DNA from: Flavobacteriaceae bacterium
GTDB taxonomy: Bacteria; Bacteroidota; Bacteroidia; Flavobacteriales; Flavobacteriaceae
Assembly (NCBI GenBank): GCA_017857815.1
Contig: JAFMCL010000003.1
Location: forward strand, 44,472-108,471
Direction of reading: 5' to 3'
DNA length: 64,000 nucleotides
Positions within the stretch are counted from its first letter, which is position 1, and each line of letters opens with the position of its first letter. A model generated the notes under the pieces. That model was not told where the DNA came from. It was given only the letters and a program-made list of their open reading frames with translations, and searched no databases. Below are positions 47,214 through 57,769 of the stretch, piece by piece. Made by a program: the position numbers and the translations under genes.

Positions 47214-47681
47214 ATGAAAATTTATCGCAAGCATACTTTCCAGAATCTTCCAATAACTTGCGACCAGGCTTGGGATTTTTTGTGTGATCCAAACAACTTA
47301 AAAACCATCACTCCTGATTATATGGGGTTTGAAATTTTAAGTGGTGCAGAAAAAAAAATGTATGCCGGGCAAATTATTCAGTATATCGTTACCCCGGTCA
47401 TGGGAATCCCTACGAAATGGGTGACTGAAATCACACATGTAAAGGAAGGTGAATATTTTGTAGACGAACAACGATTTGGCCCTTATGCATTATGGCACCA
47501 CAAACACTTCATTCGCCCGATTGAAAACGGTGTTGAAATGGAAGACATTATTGACTATAAAATACCTTTTGGAACGCTCGGAAGATTGGCACATCCGATA
47601 ATTGTCAAGCCCAAACTCAATGAAATATTTGATTATCGACAAAAAAAATTAATTGAACTTTTTGGTGAATATAAAAACTAA
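47214..47681 (+). CDS. SRPBCC-fold protein
   Basis: A 155-residue cytoplasmic protein of the START/SRPBCC ligand-binding fold. IYRKHTFQNLPITCDQAWDF, PDYMGFEIL, PTKWVTEITHV and PYALWHHKHFIRP are typical of the bacterial cyclase/dehydrase-like subgroup found next to photolyases. It may bind a hydrophobic ligand such as a pigment or cofactor; no ligand can be read. First gene of the operon; the SDR gene follows after 2 bases. Confidence 0.85.
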   Translation: MKIYRKHTFQNLPITCDQAWDFLCDPNNLKTITPDYMGFEILSGAEKKMYAGQIIQYIVTPVMGIPTKWVTEITHVKEGEYFVDEQRFGPYALWHHKHFIRPIENGVEMEDIIDYKIPFGTLGRLAHPIIVKPKLNEIFDYRQKKLIELFGEYKN

Positions 47682-47683
47682 AT

Positions 47684-48382
47684 ATGAAAAAAAATATACT
47701 AATAATTGGGGGTAGCTCAGGAATTGGACTCGAATTGATCAAATTAATTGGGGGAGAAAATAACGTTTTTTCTGCCTGCAGAACCAACGAGCATTTGACT
47801 GGCTTGAATGTAACTCACATTCCTTTTGACGTTTTAACTGACACCTTGGATCTCTCTGTATTACCAGAATCGTTAGACGGTTTTGTTTACTGCCCTGGAA
47901 GCATAAATTTAAGACCATTCAAAGGACTTAAACCTGAAACTTTTCTTAATGATTTTTCAATCAATGTAATGGGAGCTGTCAAAACATTACAATCCGTATT
48001 AAGCAAATTACAAAGTGGAGATGTTACAGCAAGCGTTGTATTTTATAGCACTGTCGCAGTCCAAACCGGGATGGCCTTCCACGCAAGTGTTGCCGCTGCA
48101 AAAGGAGCATTAGAAGGTTTGGCGAGATCACTGGCAGCAGAATTAGCTCCAAAAGTAAGGGTCAACGTCATTGCACCTTCGATTACAGATACTCCGCTAG
48201 CGGATAAGTTCCTGAACAACGACACCAAAAAAGAAAATGCAGCTGGAAGACATCCACTACAACGTTTTGGCAGTGCCGAAGAGATGGCAGAAGCAACCGC
48301 ATTTCTTTTAAGCAATAAAAGCAGTTGGATGACTGCTCAAGTTCTTCATATCGACGGAGGAATTGGAGACATAAAAAGTTAA
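47684..48382 (+). CDS. SDR-family protein lacking the catalytic tyrosine
   Basis: A 232-residue short-chain dehydrogenase/reductase fold. The nucleotide motif GGSSGIG (9-15), the Asn-containing block FSINVMGAV and a Ser at 122 (FYSTVAV) are present. The YxxxK motif reads VAAAK: Lys140 is kept but the Tyr position is Val136. The C-terminal IDGGIGD is standard. Without Tyr, normal hydride-transfer chemistry is unlikely, so it may bind NAD(P) for a structural or sensory role. It sits between SRPBCC and photolyase genes. Confidence 0.88.
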   Translation: MKKNILIIGGSSGIGLELIKLIGGENNVFSACRTNEHLTGLNVTHIPFDVLTDTLDLSVLPESLDGFVYCPGSINLRPFKGLKPETFLNDFSINVMGAVKTLQSVLSKLQSGDVTASVVFYSTVAVQTGMAFHASVAAAKGALEGLARSLAAELAPKVRVNVIAPSITDTPLADKFLNNDTKKENAAGRHPLQRFGSAEEMAEATAFLLSNKSSWMTAQVLHIDGGIGDIKS

Positions 48383-48388
48383 ATAAAA

Positions 48389-49693
48389 ATGGGAAAGGTA
48401 ACTTTATTTTGGTTTCGTCGTGACCTGAGAGTCATCGACAACAGAGGTCTTTATGAGGCCTTAAAGCATTCAAATAAAGTTCTGCCTATTTTTATTTTTG
48501 ATGAAAAAATCCTAGACAAGCTTCCAAAAAAAGATGCTAGAATAACATTTTTGTTTAAAGCCTTGGGGGGCATCAATAAAGCGATGAAGGGGAACAGATG
48601 TACTGTAGGAATTTATAGAGGCGCTCCCAAGGCTATTTTTAAAAAACTCACCAATGATTATGAGATTGATAAAGTAATTGCTAATCATGATTATGAGCCA
48701 TACGCCTTGGAACGTGATGGTGAAATAAAAGAACTATTAGGTGACAAAGGAATTGACTTTATTACCTACAAAGACCAAGTAATCTTTGAGAAAAATGAGA
48801 TTTGTAAGAATGATGGAAAGCCATACCTCGTTTATACTCCCTATTCCAAAAAATGGATTGCGAATCTAAAGCCTCAAGATACAAATCATTATCCCTCAGA
48901 AAATAATCTTGGTAATTTATACAATGATTCGTCTCTTCCTACATTAACCATAGCGGATTTAGGTTTTGAATCCTCAGAAAAAGAACCACTTCCACATGTA
49001 TTTACGGATGAAGTAATTGACAATTATGAAGCGACTCGAAATTTCCCAATGCTTGACAGTACTTCCCGTTTAGGAGCTCACCTTCGATTTGGTACAGTAA
49101 GTGTCAGACAGCTAGTTGAAAAAGCAGCTGTAGCAAAAGAAATTACATTTTTAAAAGAGCTGATTTGGAGAGAGTTTTTCATGCAGATTTTGTGGCATTT
49201 TCCTCATACCAAAGACAGTAATTTTAAATCAAAATACGATCGGATAGAGTGGCGAAATGACGAAGAGGAATTTGAGAAATGGTGTGCTGGTGAAACAGGT
49301 TATCCATTTGTAGATGCCGGAATGCGAGAATTAAACGAGACTGGTTTTATGCACAATCGAGTGCGGATGTTGGTGGGTAGTTTTTTGTGTAAACACCTTT
49401 TGATCGATTGGAGATGGGGGGAAGCTTATTTCGCTGAAAAGCTGTTGGATTATGAAATGTCAAGCAATGTAGGGAACTGGCAATGGGTAGCGGGTTGTGG
49501 TGTTGATGCAGCGCCCTATTTTAGAATCTTTAATCCTACCGAACAGATCAAAAAATTTGATATGGAACTCAAATACATCCAAAAGTGGGTTCCTAATTTT
49601 CAAGAGTTAGACTATCCCCAACCCATTGTTGATCATAAGTTTGCACGCGAACGTTGTTTGAGTGTTTATAAAGCAGCATTAAACATGGCATGA
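48389..49693 (+). CDS. phrB: Class I CPD photolyase
   Basis: A 434-residue flavoprotein repairing cyclobutane pyrimidine dimers with blue light. The antenna-domain start [50 protein letters not shown] and [26 protein letters not shown] are the class I signature blocks, including the Asn near the flavin N5 atom. Length is normal. Its stop overlaps the DUF2256 start as ATGA. Confidence 0.94.
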   Translation: MGKVTLFWFRRDLRVIDNRGLYEALKHSNKVLPIFIFDEKILDKLPKKDARITFLFKALGGINKAMKGNRCTVGIYRGAPKAIFKKLTNDYEIDKVIANHDYEPYALERDGEIKELLGDKGIDFITYKDQVIFEKNEICKNDGKPYLVYTPYSKKWIANLKPQDTNHYPSENNLGNLYNDSSLPTLTIADLGFESSEKEPLPHVFTDEVIDNYEATRNFPMLDSTSRLGAHLRFGTVSVRQLVEKAAVAKEITFLKELIWREFFMQILWHFPHTKDSNFKSKYDRIEWRNDEEEFEKWCAGETGYPFVDAGMRELNETGFMHNRVRMLVGSFLCKHLLIDWRWGEAYFAEKLLDYEMSSNVGNWQWVAGCGVDAAPYFRIFNPTEQIKKFDMELKYIQKWVPNFQELDYPQPIVDHKFARERCLSVYKAALNMA

Positions 49694-49824
49694 AGCGGGT
49701 ATTAAAACAAAATTTACCTGAGAAAATTTGCCTGACTTGCAATCGTCCATTTCAGTGGAGAAAGAAATGGGAGCGTGATTGGGAAAATGTCAAATATTGT
49801 AGTAAAAAATGTAAATCCACATGA
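49690..49824 (+). CDS. DUF2256 zinc-binding miniprotein
   Basis: A 44-residue protein with four Cys: [16 protein letters not shown] and VKYCSKKC. This is the DUF2256 pattern, a small treble-clef-like zinc protein commonly encoded beside photolyases and cryptochromes. It overlaps both neighbours by 4 bases (ATGA at 49690 and 49821), so translation is coupled to both. Function unknown; nucleic-acid or partner binding is likely. Confidence 0.9.
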   Translation: MKRVLKQNLPEKICLTCNRPFQWRKKWERDWENVKYCSKKCKST

Positions 49825-51122
49825 TAACAGCTTTGGTTTGGTTACGAAATGATGTGCGTTTTCAAGATCAACAGTCCTTTTTCAATGCTTGCAAGTCTTA
49901 TGAAAGGGTCGTGGCTTACTATACTTTTGAGCCAAAAGATTTTGAAAAAACAACTTGGGGTTTTCAAAAAACGGGAAAGTTTAGAACACGTTTCAATATT
50001 GAAACACTTCAATCCCTTCAACTTGAATTAAAAGAAAAAAATATTACGCTAATCGTTGAAAAGCGATCTGCAACGGTGGGAATTCCCCATTGGATTGAAG
50101 ACCTAAACGCAAGCGCTTTGTTTTTTCAAAAAGAATGGACAGCTGAAGAAAAATTAATCTCAAATGCAGTTTGTGATAGTTTATCAAATAAAGTTCAGAT
50201 TTTTACTCATTACGATCAATTCCTTTTTCATCCCGATGATATCCCCATGGACATTGATTCAATACCACAGGTGTTTACTGTTTTTAGAAAAAAATGTGAG
50301 AAATACAGCACTATCAAATCCTGCATTCCAGAACCCGCAATTTTAGATAAAAAATCTTTACTAGCTGCTCCCTTCACCATTCCTACTCTTGAAGAATTAG
50401 GGTTCGCATCCTTTGACACCCCAACGCATACCGCCTTTCCATTTTTGGGAGGAACGACGTCGGCATTGAATCGCATAACGGACTACTTTTGGAAATCCGA
50501 GCGCCTTTCATTTTATAAACAAACCAGAAATGGTTTATTAGGATCAGATTACAGTTCAAAATATTCACCTTGGTTAGCCAACGGTTCCCTTTCAGCAAGA
50601 ATGATTTATTGGGAAGTGCAACGCTATGAAAAAGAAATTCAAAAAAATGAATCCACCTATTGGTTAATTTTCGAATTGATTTGGCGAGATTATTTTAAGT
50701 ACATCTCATTAAAGCATGGAAATGCAATCTTTCATCTGGGTGGTATTTTGGATAAAAAATATACTTGGGATTCCAATTCGGAAATTTTCCTAAAATGGAC
50801 TGAAGGAAAAACCACTGAGCCTTTTGTCAACGCCAATATGATCGAACTGAAAAAAACAGGTTTTATGAGCAATCGAGGCAGGCAAAATGTTGCAAGTTTT
50901 TTTGCCAAAAGCATGTTGATGGATTGGCGCATGGGGGCTGCTTATTTTGAGCAACAACTTATTGATTACGATGTACATAGCAACTGGGGGAACTGGCTCT
51001 ACGTTGCAGGTGTTGGCAATGACCCACGTGACCGAAAATTTAATATAAAACTACAAGCAGATCGTTATGATGCCAAAGGGCAATATCAAAAATGCTGGTT
51101 GCAAAACACCTTGTTTGAATGA
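49821..51122 (+). CDS. Cryptochrome DASH
   Basis: A 433-residue flavoprotein of the DASH class, which repairs dimers in single-stranded DNA and may signal light. [66 protein letters not shown] and [22 protein letters not shown] are DASH signatures. Start and stop overlap the neighbouring genes by 4 bases each. Confidence 0.94.
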   Translation: MITALVWLRNDVRFQDQQSFFNACKSYERVVAYYTFEPKDFEKTTWGFQKTGKFRTRFNIETLQSLQLELKEKNITLIVEKRSATVGIPHWIEDLNASALFFQKEWTAEEKLISNAVCDSLSNKVQIFTHYDQFLFHPDDIPMDIDSIPQVFTVFRKKCEKYSTIKSCIPEPAILDKKSLLAAPFTIPTLEELGFASFDTPTHTAFPFLGGTTSALNRITDYFWKSERLSFYKQTRNGLLGSDYSSKYSPWLANGSLSARMIYWEVQRYEKEIQKNESTYWLIFELIWRDYFKYISLKHGNAIFHLGGILDKKYTWDSNSEIFLKWTEGKTTEPFVNANMIELKKTGFMSNRGRQNVASFFAKSMLMDWRMGAAYFEQQLIDYDVHSNWGNWLYVAGVGNDPRDRKFNIKLQADRYDAKGQYQKCWLQNTLFE

Positions 51123-52651
51123 AAGTACGATTAATCCTTGGCGATCAATTAAATCTAAACCATTCTTGGTTTGATCAAATTGACGATTCAGTCTGCTATG
51201 TGATGATGGAGGTTCGGCAGGAAACCGATTATGTCAAGCATCATTTACAAAAAGTAGTTGCTTTTTTTAACGCCATGCGCCATTTTAAAAGTGCTGTTGA
51301 AAACAAAGGACATCGCATTCATTATTTTAAATTAGATAATCCAAAAAACAAACAAAGCATTACAGAGAATTTGAATCAAATAATTGGTCAACATGAAGCC
51401 ACTCATTTTGAGTATCAGTTTCCTGATGAGTACCGACTTGATTTAGAATTAAATCAATATTGTAAAACACTCTCTATTTCCTCCTCCGTTATAGGCTCAG
51501 AACATTTCATGACTTCAAGGCTTTTTCTTACTGAATTTTTTGAAGGGAAAAAGCAGTTGGTGATGGAATTTTTTTATCGCAGAATACGCAAAGATTTCAA
51601 TCTGTTAATGAAAGCTGGAAAACCCTTGGGAGGTCTTTGGAACTTTGACAAAAACAATCGGAATAAATGGAAGGGAGAACCTGCAATTCCACAACCATTT
51701 AAAGGAGCTCCAACATCCATTGATGCATTGGAGGAACTCTTAAAAAAACAAGGGGTTGAAACTTTAGGAACCTTAGATTCAGCTAATTTTTTGTATCCGG
51801 CCACTCGGGAAGAAGCCCTGCTTCAATTGGATTATTTTAATCAGCATTTACTAAAATATTTTGGACATTATCAAGATGCCATGCACACCCAAGAGCTGAA
51901 TTTATTTCATTCCCGTCTTTCCTTTGCATTAAACACAAAAATGGTTTCCCCTTTAGAAGTGGTTAACTCGGTAATTGACTATTATTACAACAATGAAGAA
52001 ACAATTGAGATTTCTCAAGTAGAAGGTTTTGTACGTCAGATTATTGGCTGGCGAGAATACATGCGAGGAATTTATTGGAGAGAAATGCCAAACTATGCAA
52101 AGAAAAATGTGTTGGATAATCAAAATTCACTTCCTGATTTTTATTGGACCGCCAAAACCAAAATGAATTGCTTACATCACAGCATTCAAAATTCATTAGA
52201 CCATGCCTATGCTCACCACATACAGCGTTTGATGATCACTGGAAATTTTGCTTTGTTAGCACAAATAAATCCCGATGAGGTGGATCAATGGTATTTAGGG
52301 GTCTATGCTGATGCGGTGGAATGGGTGCAAATGCCTAATACTCGAGGGATGAGTCAGTGGGCAGACGGGGGAATTGTTGCCACAAAACCCTATGTTTCTG
52401 CAGCGGCCTATATTCATAAAATGAGTAATTATTGTGATGATTGTCAATATGATAAAAAGAAGCGAGTGGGTGACGATGCTTGCCCCTTTAACAGCTTGTA
52501 TTGGAACTTTTTAGATGATAAAAAAGAGCATTTCGAAAAAAACAATCGAATGGCAATGATGTTGCGGTTATTGGAAAAAATTCCTGCGGCAGATCTTGCT
52601 GAAATAAAAAAGCGTGCTTATGAAATCATAAACCAACCCGATGCATTTTAA
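51119..52651 (+). CDS. FeS-type bacterial cryptochrome/(6-4) photolyase
   Basis: A 510-residue protein of the FeS-BCP/PhrB group. [14 protein letters not shown] [12 protein letters not shown] starts the antenna domain, and [19 protein letters not shown] is a group block. Cys351, Cys439, Cys442 and Cys455 match the four [4Fe-4S] ligands of Agrobacterium PhrB (350, 438, 441, 454) with a one-residue offset. Known members repair (6-4) photoproducts. Overlaps cryptochrome DASH by 4 bases and the next gene by 11. Confidence 0.93.
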   Translation: MKVRLILGDQLNLNHSWFDQIDDSVCYVMMEVRQETDYVKHHLQKVVAFFNAMRHFKSAVENKGHRIHYFKLDNPKNKQSITENLNQIIGQHEATHFEYQFPDEYRLDLELNQYCKTLSISSSVIGSEHFMTSRLFLTEFFEGKKQLVMEFFYRRIRKDFNLLMKAGKPLGGLWNFDKNNRNKWKGEPAIPQPFKGAPTSIDALEELLKKQGVETLGTLDSANFLYPATREEALLQLDYFNQHLLKYFGHYQDAMHTQELNLFHSRLSFALNTKMVSPLEVVNSVIDYYYNNEETIEISQVEGFVRQIIGWREYMRGIYWREMPNYAKKNVLDNQNSLPDFYWTAKTKMNCLHHSIQNSLDHAYAHHIQRLMITGNFALLAQINPDEVDQWYLGVYADAVEWVQMPNTRGMSQWADGGIVATKPYVSAAAYIHKMSNYCDDCQYDKKKRVGDDACPFNSLYWNFLDDKKEHFEKNNRMAMMLRLLEKIPAADLAEIKKRAYEIINQPDAF

Positions 52652-54119
52652 GACCAAAAAACTTAATGTAATATGGTTAAAAAGAGATCTAAGACTTTTA
52701 GACCATGAAGCCCTCCATGTTGCTTTGGCGTCTGAGAACAACTGTCTTATTTTATATGTTTTAGAAGAGGAATTATTAAACGACAGCCATTATAGTGAGC
52801 GTCATTTCAATTTTATCAAACAGTCAATCGCACAATTAAATCAACAATTAAAACCGCATAATACTAAAGTGCTGTGTGTGCAGGGAACTGTTCTAAGTAT
52901 TTTGAAAAGTTTAAATGAACGTATTCCGATTTCATTGTATTCTCATCAAGAAACCGGTATTCAACTCACATTTGATCGGGATAAGGAAGTCCGAAAATGG
53001 GTAGATTCTGAAGAAATTAGTTGGAAGGAATTTTTACAGCAAGGTGTTTTTAGACGCTTGAGAAATCGAAAAAAATGGATTCATTTATGGACTGCCCATA
53101 TGAATCGACCTGTTTTTCCTTTTTCTCCCAAAGAAAATCAGTTGGTTGATTCGAAAACGATTCTCGAGCTTGAATCTCATTTTGAGGTTGTTTCGTTGGA
53201 AACATCAAAATCAGCATTACTTCAACCTGGGGGAGAACTCAATGCGCATCGTTATCTAAATTCCTTTTTTAAAAGTCGTTATTTAAATTATCAAAAACAC
53301 ATTTCAAAACCCGATTTGGCTCGAAAGAGTTGCAGCAGGCTCTCTCCATATATTTCTTGGGGAAATATTTCAATGCGGCAAGTTTTGCAGCGAACAGAAA
53401 TAGAAAAAGAGCAGGGTAAAAGGAGTCGTGCCTTGTCCGCTTTTGATTCACGCTTAAGATGGCAAGCTCATTTTATTCAAAAATTTGAAATGGAATGTGC
53501 GATGGAATTTAAGAGTATTAATAAAGGATATCATGCTCTTACAAAAGAAAAACGTTCTGATCATTTGACTGCTTGGGAAACCGGGCAAACGGGAGTACCT
53601 ATGGTAGACGCTGCCATGCGCTGCTTGGTTGCAACGGGTTATTTAAACTTTAGAATGCGTGCCTTGGTCGTTTCTTTTGTGATTCATCAACTGTGGCAAC
53701 CTTGGCAATCCATTTCAGGGTTTTTAGCCCGTCAGTTTTTAGATTTTGAGCCGGGAATTCATTTTCCCCAAATTCAAATGCAAGCAGGCGAAACGGGAAT
53801 TAATACCCTTAGAATTTATAATCCAGTTAAAAATGGACTGGAGCACGACCCGCAAGGGTTATTTGTAAAAAAATGGATTCCAGAATTGGCTACTTTGCCT
53901 CAAGCTTTCCTTCACACTCCTTGGAATTTAACGCCCCTGGAAGCTGCTTTGTATGATTTTAAGTTAGGAAACAATTATCCATTACCCATAGTAGATTTAA
54001 CCAAAAGCCGTGAAAAAGCAAGTCAAACCCTGTGGAACCTTCAAAAAAATAGCTTAGTTAGAAAAGAAAGCAAACGAATTTTAAATCAACATACTTTACC
54101 AAATAGTAGAAAATCATGA
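52641..54119 (+). CDS. Divergent photolyase/cryptochrome-family protein
   Basis: A 492-residue protein with an antenna-like N-terminus ([18 protein letters not shown]) and a FAD-binding C-terminus ([30 protein letters not shown]). The block corresponding to [10 protein letters not shown] in the CPD photolyase reads [11 protein letters not shown], so by hand alignment the Asn facing flavin N5 becomes His374. [16 protein letters not shown] keeps the end of the motif. Repair activity is uncertain; a photoreceptor or novel photolyase is possible. It overlaps the TIGR03643 gene by 4 bases. Confidence 0.88.
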   Translation: MHFKTKKLNVIWLKRDLRLLDHEALHVALASENNCLILYVLEEELLNDSHYSERHFNFIKQSIAQLNQQLKPHNTKVLCVQGTVLSILKSLNERIPISLYSHQETGIQLTFDRDKEVRKWVDSEEISWKEFLQQGVFRRLRNRKKWIHLWTAHMNRPVFPFSPKENQLVDSKTILELESHFEVVSLETSKSALLQPGGELNAHRYLNSFFKSRYLNYQKHISKPDLARKSCSRLSPYISWGNISMRQVLQRTEIEKEQGKRSRALSAFDSRLRWQAHFIQKFEMECAMEFKSINKGYHALTKEKRSDHLTAWETGQTGVPMVDAAMRCLVATGYLNFRMRALVVSFVIHQLWQPWQSISGFLARQFLDFEPGIHFPQIQMQAGETGINTLRIYNPVKNGLEHDPQGLFVKKWIPELATLPQAFLHTPWNLTPLEAALYDFKLGNNYPLPIVDLTKSREKASQTLWNLQKNSLVRKESKRILNQHTLPNSRKS

Positions 54120-54400
54120 AAAAAGAAATCATATTAGAGGAAGTTCAAGTTGATCGAGTTATCGAAATGGCATGGGAAGATCGCACTCCTTTTGATGCCA
54201 TCCTAATACAATTTGGTTTAAAAGAACAGGATGTCATTAAGTTGATGCGAAAGGAGATGAAACTCTCCAGTTTTAAGATGTGGCGGGCTAGAGTTCAGGG
54301 GAGAAAAACCAAGCATAGCAAAAGCCGATCGGAAACCGTAGATCGTTTTAAATGTACCCGGCAAAGAAATATTAGCAATAATAAGGTTTCAAAACGCTGA
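54116..54400 (+). CDS. TIGR03643 (DUF2805) family protein
   Basis: A 94-residue basic protein. [32 protein letters not shown] is a helix-turn-helix-like segment, and [17 protein letters not shown] is the family hallmark. The C-terminus is rich in Arg and Lys. The family is found beside photolyase genes and may bind DNA; function is unknown. It overlaps the previous gene by ATGA and closes the operon. Confidence 0.9.
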   Translation: MKKEIILEEVQVDRVIEMAWEDRTPFDAILIQFGLKEQDVIKLMRKEMKLSSFKMWRARVQGRKTKHSKSRSETVDRFKCTRQRNISNNKVSKR

Positions 54401-54427
54401 TTTTTATTAACTTATGATAAAAATCCA

Positions 54428-54844
54428 ATGTCCTCCAACAAAACAAAACCTACCGCTACCTCTGTTCATCTATTTTTAGAAGAACTAGTTCCTGAGGAAA
54501 AAAAAGCTGATAGCTGGGTATTATACCAAATGATGGCCCGCCTTACTGGAGCACGAGGAATTCTTTGGGGTACTTCTATTATTGGCTTTGGTGATTATCA
54601 TTATAAATATGCGAGCGGGAGAGAAGGCGATTGGTTTTTAACTGGTTTTTCGCCCCGAAAAAATGCCCTTACACTTTATCTGATGTGTGATATTTCCCAC
54701 AAGAAATTTAATTTTGAAGCGCTTGGAAAACACAAAAAAGGCAAAGGTTGCCTTTATATTAAAAAGTTAGTAGATGTGGATTTAAAGGTTCTAGAAGAAA
54801 TCATTAAAACAAGTATTACACTAACTGTTAAAAAAGATCAATAA
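54428..54844 (+). CDS. DUF1801 domain protein
   Basis: A 138-residue cytoplasmic protein. TGARGILWGTSIIGFGDYHYKYASGREGDWFLTGFSPRKNALTLYL matches DUF1801 (YdhG-like alpha-beta fold). GCLYIKKLVDVDLKVLEEII is the usual C-terminus. Function unknown. It begins 27 bases after the photolyase operon and may be read through from it. Its end overlaps the convergent gene by 7 bases. Confidence 0.88.
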   Translation: MSSNKTKPTATSVHLFLEELVPEEKKADSWVLYQMMARLTGARGILWGTSIIGFGDYHYKYASGREGDWFLTGFSPRKNALTLYLMCDISHKKFNFEALGKHKKGKGCLYIKKLVDVDLKVLEEIIKTSITLTVKKDQ

Positions 54845-55677
54845 CGAACTTCCACGTTCATTCCAACACTTGCTGAACCAAGAACGGACCATGTTCCTTG
54901 ACTAACTTCTCTTGCAATGAGTGGGGCACCAAAAAAGCCTCCAGAGAAAAATAATTTTCCAGGTCCCAAATCCTCTATCCATTCTATGGCGATAAAAAAA
55001 TCTTCATCGATAACAATTTCATATGGCGTTAAATCAACTGTGACGATACCGGATTCAATTTCGGTTTCTACAATAATGTTTTCATTTAGTATATTCTCAT
55101 TGGGAAGTCCGTTGACCAGATCATAAAAGTTTAAACGAAATTTAATTAGACCATAATCGTTTTCAACCAAGGAGACATTGAATTTCTTTAAAATCATTGG
55201 GCGTTTTCTTCCTCGAACAACAAAACCCATTTCATTTCCAAGCTTATTGGTTGTAAAGGCTGCATATAGTAATTTTGAAGTGGTTTTATTTCCTAATATT
55301 TTTGTTTGATATTTCGTTTTACGATCCGAAGTCAAAATTACTTCGTCCAGCTCAGTTGCTTTTTCTGTTAAGGAAATTTCTATAAGTTGCTGGTCTAAAA
55401 AATCCTTTAAAATAAATGATTTTGATTCAAAGCCAATCATGGAAAAAAGCAAGGTATCTTGTGCATTCAATTTTACATTGACACCCAATTCAAAATAACC
55501 ATAATCATCCGATACAGTCCCAATGTTTTTATTGATTAATCCAATATTTACATAAGGTAGGGGTTCTTTTGTTGCGGCGTCAAGAACTTTCCCTATAAGA
55601 TCATACTGCGCGAACACTGTCTGTCCAAAAACAACTGAATAAAAGATACTTAGTAGGATAATAATTTTCTTTTTCAT
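54838..55677 (-). CDS. Carboxypeptidase-regulatory-like domain protein
   Basis: A 279-residue exported protein. The signal peptide ends near VFAQ. Residues 26-115 form a CarboxypepD_reg-like beta sandwich (GKVLDAATKEPLPYVNIGLINKNIGTVSDDYGYFEL), as found at the N-terminus of SusC/TonB receptors. The remainder has no receptor barrel and contains MGFVVRGRKRPMILKKF and a Gly-rich FFSGGFFG. It may be a surface or periplasmic structural protein. It lies 19 bases downstream of murA. Confidence 0.85.
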   Translation of the reverse strand: MKKKIIILLSIFYSVVFGQTVFAQYDLIGKVLDAATKEPLPYVNIGLINKNIGTVSDDYGYFELGVNVKLNAQDTLLFSMIGFESKSFILKDFLDQQLIEISLTEKATELDEVILTSDRKTKYQTKILGNKTTSKLLYAAFTTNKLGNEMGFVVRGRKRPMILKKFNVSLVENDYGLIKFRLNFYDLVNGLPNENILNENIIVETEIESGIVTVDLTPYEIVIDEDFFIAIEWIEDLGPGKLFFSGGFFGAPLIAREVSQGTWSVLGSASVGMNVEVRY

Positions 55678-55696
55678 GGGGGGTGAAGTAAAGAAA

Positions 55697-57010
55697 TTAG
55701 CTGTTGATACGTTTTATTTTAGCACCAATTTGTTGCAATCGGTTTTCAATATCTTCATAACCTCTATCGATTTGTTCGATGTTATGAATCGTACTTGTTC
55801 CCTTGGCTGAAAGTGCTGCAATAAGCAGGGAGACACCCGCCCGAATATCAGGAGAGGTCAATGTTGCTGATTCAAGTTGGGATTTAAAGTCATGACCAAT
55901 AACCGTTGCTCGGTGTGGATCACATAAGATGATTTTGGCTCCCATGTCAATTAATTTATCGACAAAAAACAAACGACTTTCAAACATTTTTTGGTGGATC
56001 AAAACACTTCCACGTGCTTGGGTTGCAACCACGAGAATAATACTCAAAAGATCAGGCGTAAACCCTGGCCATGGAGCATCAGAAATTGTTAATATAGAAC
56101 CATCAATATAACTTTGTACTTCATACCCATTGGTATGTGTAGGGATAAAAATATCATCTCCTTTTTTTTGTATTGTAATGCCTAACTTTCTGAAAACACT
56201 AGGCATTTGTCCTAAATATTCCCAGCGTACATTTTTAATCGTAATTTCACTCTTGGTCATTGCGGCTAAACCAACCCAACTTCCTATTTCAATCATATCT
56301 GGTAGAATGCTGTGGTCTGTTCCGCCTAGGTTTTCAACGCCATGAATGGTTAATAAATTAGAACCAATTCCAGTGATTTTGGCTCCCATTCGATTGAGCA
56401 TATTACAGAGTTGCTGTAAATAAGGTTCACAAGCAGCATTGTAAATTGTAGTTGTTCCGGTTGCTAATACCGCAGCCATTAAAATATTGGCAGTTCCGGT
56501 AACGGATGCCTCATCCAGTAACATGTCGGTACCGATTAATTCTTTGGCTTCCACGCTGTAAAAATAATCTTCACGATTATAATTAAATTTAGCTCCTAGC
56601 TTGATCAAACCTTCAAAGTGGGTATCCAATCTGCGTCTTCCAATTTTATCTCCTCCGGGTCTTGGAATACTTCCTTTGCCAAATCGTGCTAAAAGGGGAC
56701 CTACTAACAAGATGGAGCCTCGCAGCCCTTTTCCATCCACTTTAAACTGTTCGGAACTTAAATAATCAAGATCAATAGCATCGGCCTGAAAGCGAAAACT
56801 CCCTTTTGCTATTTTCTCAACTTTTACGCCAAAATTTTCAAGGAGTTGAATGAGTTTGTTCACATCGATGATGTCTGGAATATTATGAATGTTTACTACT
56901 TCTGGCGTAAGTAATACAGCACATAAAATCTGTAAGGCTTCGTTTTTTGCTCCTTGTGGAGTGATCGATCCACTCAACTTGTGTCCTCCTTCAATTTGAA
57001 AACTCCCCAT
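55697..57010 (-). CDS. murA: UDP-N-acetylglucosamine 1-carboxyvinyltransferase (MurA)
   Basis: A 437-residue enzyme that transfers enolpyruvate to UDP-GlcNAc, the first committed step of peptidoglycan synthesis. GAKNEAL with Lys22, RFGKGSIPRPGGDKIGRRRLDTHF and SNLLTIHGVENL are family blocks. The loop residue that is Cys115 in E. coli is Asp121 here (PGGDKIG), a change known to give intrinsic fosfomycin resistance in other bacteria. It is in a leftward group behind DUF4290. Confidence 0.95.
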   Translation of the reverse strand: MGSFQIEGGHKLSGSITPQGAKNEALQILCAVLLTPEVVNIHNIPDIIDVNKLIQLLENFGVKVEKIAKGSFRFQADAIDLDYLSSEQFKVDGKGLRGSILLVGPLLARFGKGSIPRPGGDKIGRRRLDTHFEGLIKLGAKFNYNREDYFYSVEAKELIGTDMLLDEASVTGTANILMAAVLATGTTTIYNAACEPYLQQLCNMLNRMGAKITGIGSNLLTIHGVENLGGTDHSILPDMIEIGSWVGLAAMTKSEITIKNVRWEYLGQMPSVFRKLGITIQKKGDDIFIPTHTNGYEVQSYIDGSILTISDAPWPGFTPDLLSIILVVATQARGSVLIHQKMFESRLFFVDKLIDMGAKIILCDPHRATVIGHDFKSQLESATLTSPDIRAGVSLLIAALSAKGTSTIHNIEQIDRGYEDIENRLQQIGAKIKRINS

Positions 57011-57022
57011 TAAAATTAAAGT

Positions 57023-57676
57023 TTAATATCGTTTGCGATTGTTATTATTTCGTTTGTTTCGTTGAGGTGGCTTTTGATTACTTTTTGGGCCATTTCCGTT
57101 TTTAGGTTTCCCTTTTAGAAGTTCGGCGCTGTCTGTAAGTGGTAGCAACTCTTCTTTTACGGTCAGTATGTTACCTGAAAGCTCTGCCAAATGATTGAGT
57201 ATTACGATATCTTCTACAGTGTCTTTGTTCCAATTAAGAAAACATTTTTTCATGTGATTGGCAATATTTAAAACCAATGCATTTTTCATCTCACCGTCTT
57301 CCCAACCCTTGGCAACATTGATCATACTTTTAAGGTTATTCCCATAAAAACGATATCTAGGGAATTTTTGAGGATAAGGCAATCTGGCTGGTTTTTCCTC
57401 CAACAATTCCCTTGAAGGTTTTTCGTAAGGACCATCAACATCCAATTCAAAATCAGACATGATGAACAACTGATCCCAGAGTTTGTGTTGAAAGTCAGGA
57501 ACGTCTCTCAGGTGCGGACTTAAATTTCCCATGATGCCAATAATTGCTTTTGACATTTTGTTGCGTTCTTCCTTATCTTCTGTTGCAACGAGTTGGTTGA
57601 CCATGATTTGCACATGACGCCCGTATTCAGGTATGATAAGTTGAGTACGCTTAGTGTTGTATTGTAAAGATTCCAT
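57023..57676 (-). CDS. DUF4290 protein
   Basis: A 217-residue cytoplasmic protein restricted to Bacteroidota. LQYNTKRTQLIIPEYGRHVQIMV and LPYPQKFPRYRFYGNNLKSMI are the conserved DUF4290 blocks. The C-terminus is low-complexity (Asn, Lys and Arg), possibly RNA-binding. It is followed after 12 bases by murA, an arrangement that suggests a link to cell-wall synthesis. Function unknown. Confidence 0.9.
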   Translation of the reverse strand: MESLQYNTKRTQLIIPEYGRHVQIMVNQLVATEDKEERNKMSKAIIGIMGNLSPHLRDVPDFQHKLWDQLFIMSDFELDVDGPYEKPSRELLEEKPARLPYPQKFPRYRFYGNNLKSMINVAKGWEDGEMKNALVLNIANHMKKCFLNWNKDTVEDIVILNHLAELSGNILTVKEELLPLTDSAELLKGKPKNGNGPKSNQKPPQRNKRNNNNRKRY

Positions 57677-57769
57677 TATGGAGAGTGATTTAATTTACTA
57701 AGATGCAGTTTTATAATATTGCAAATTACTAAAATTCGAATTATTGTTCTTTTAATATATAATGTTTTA

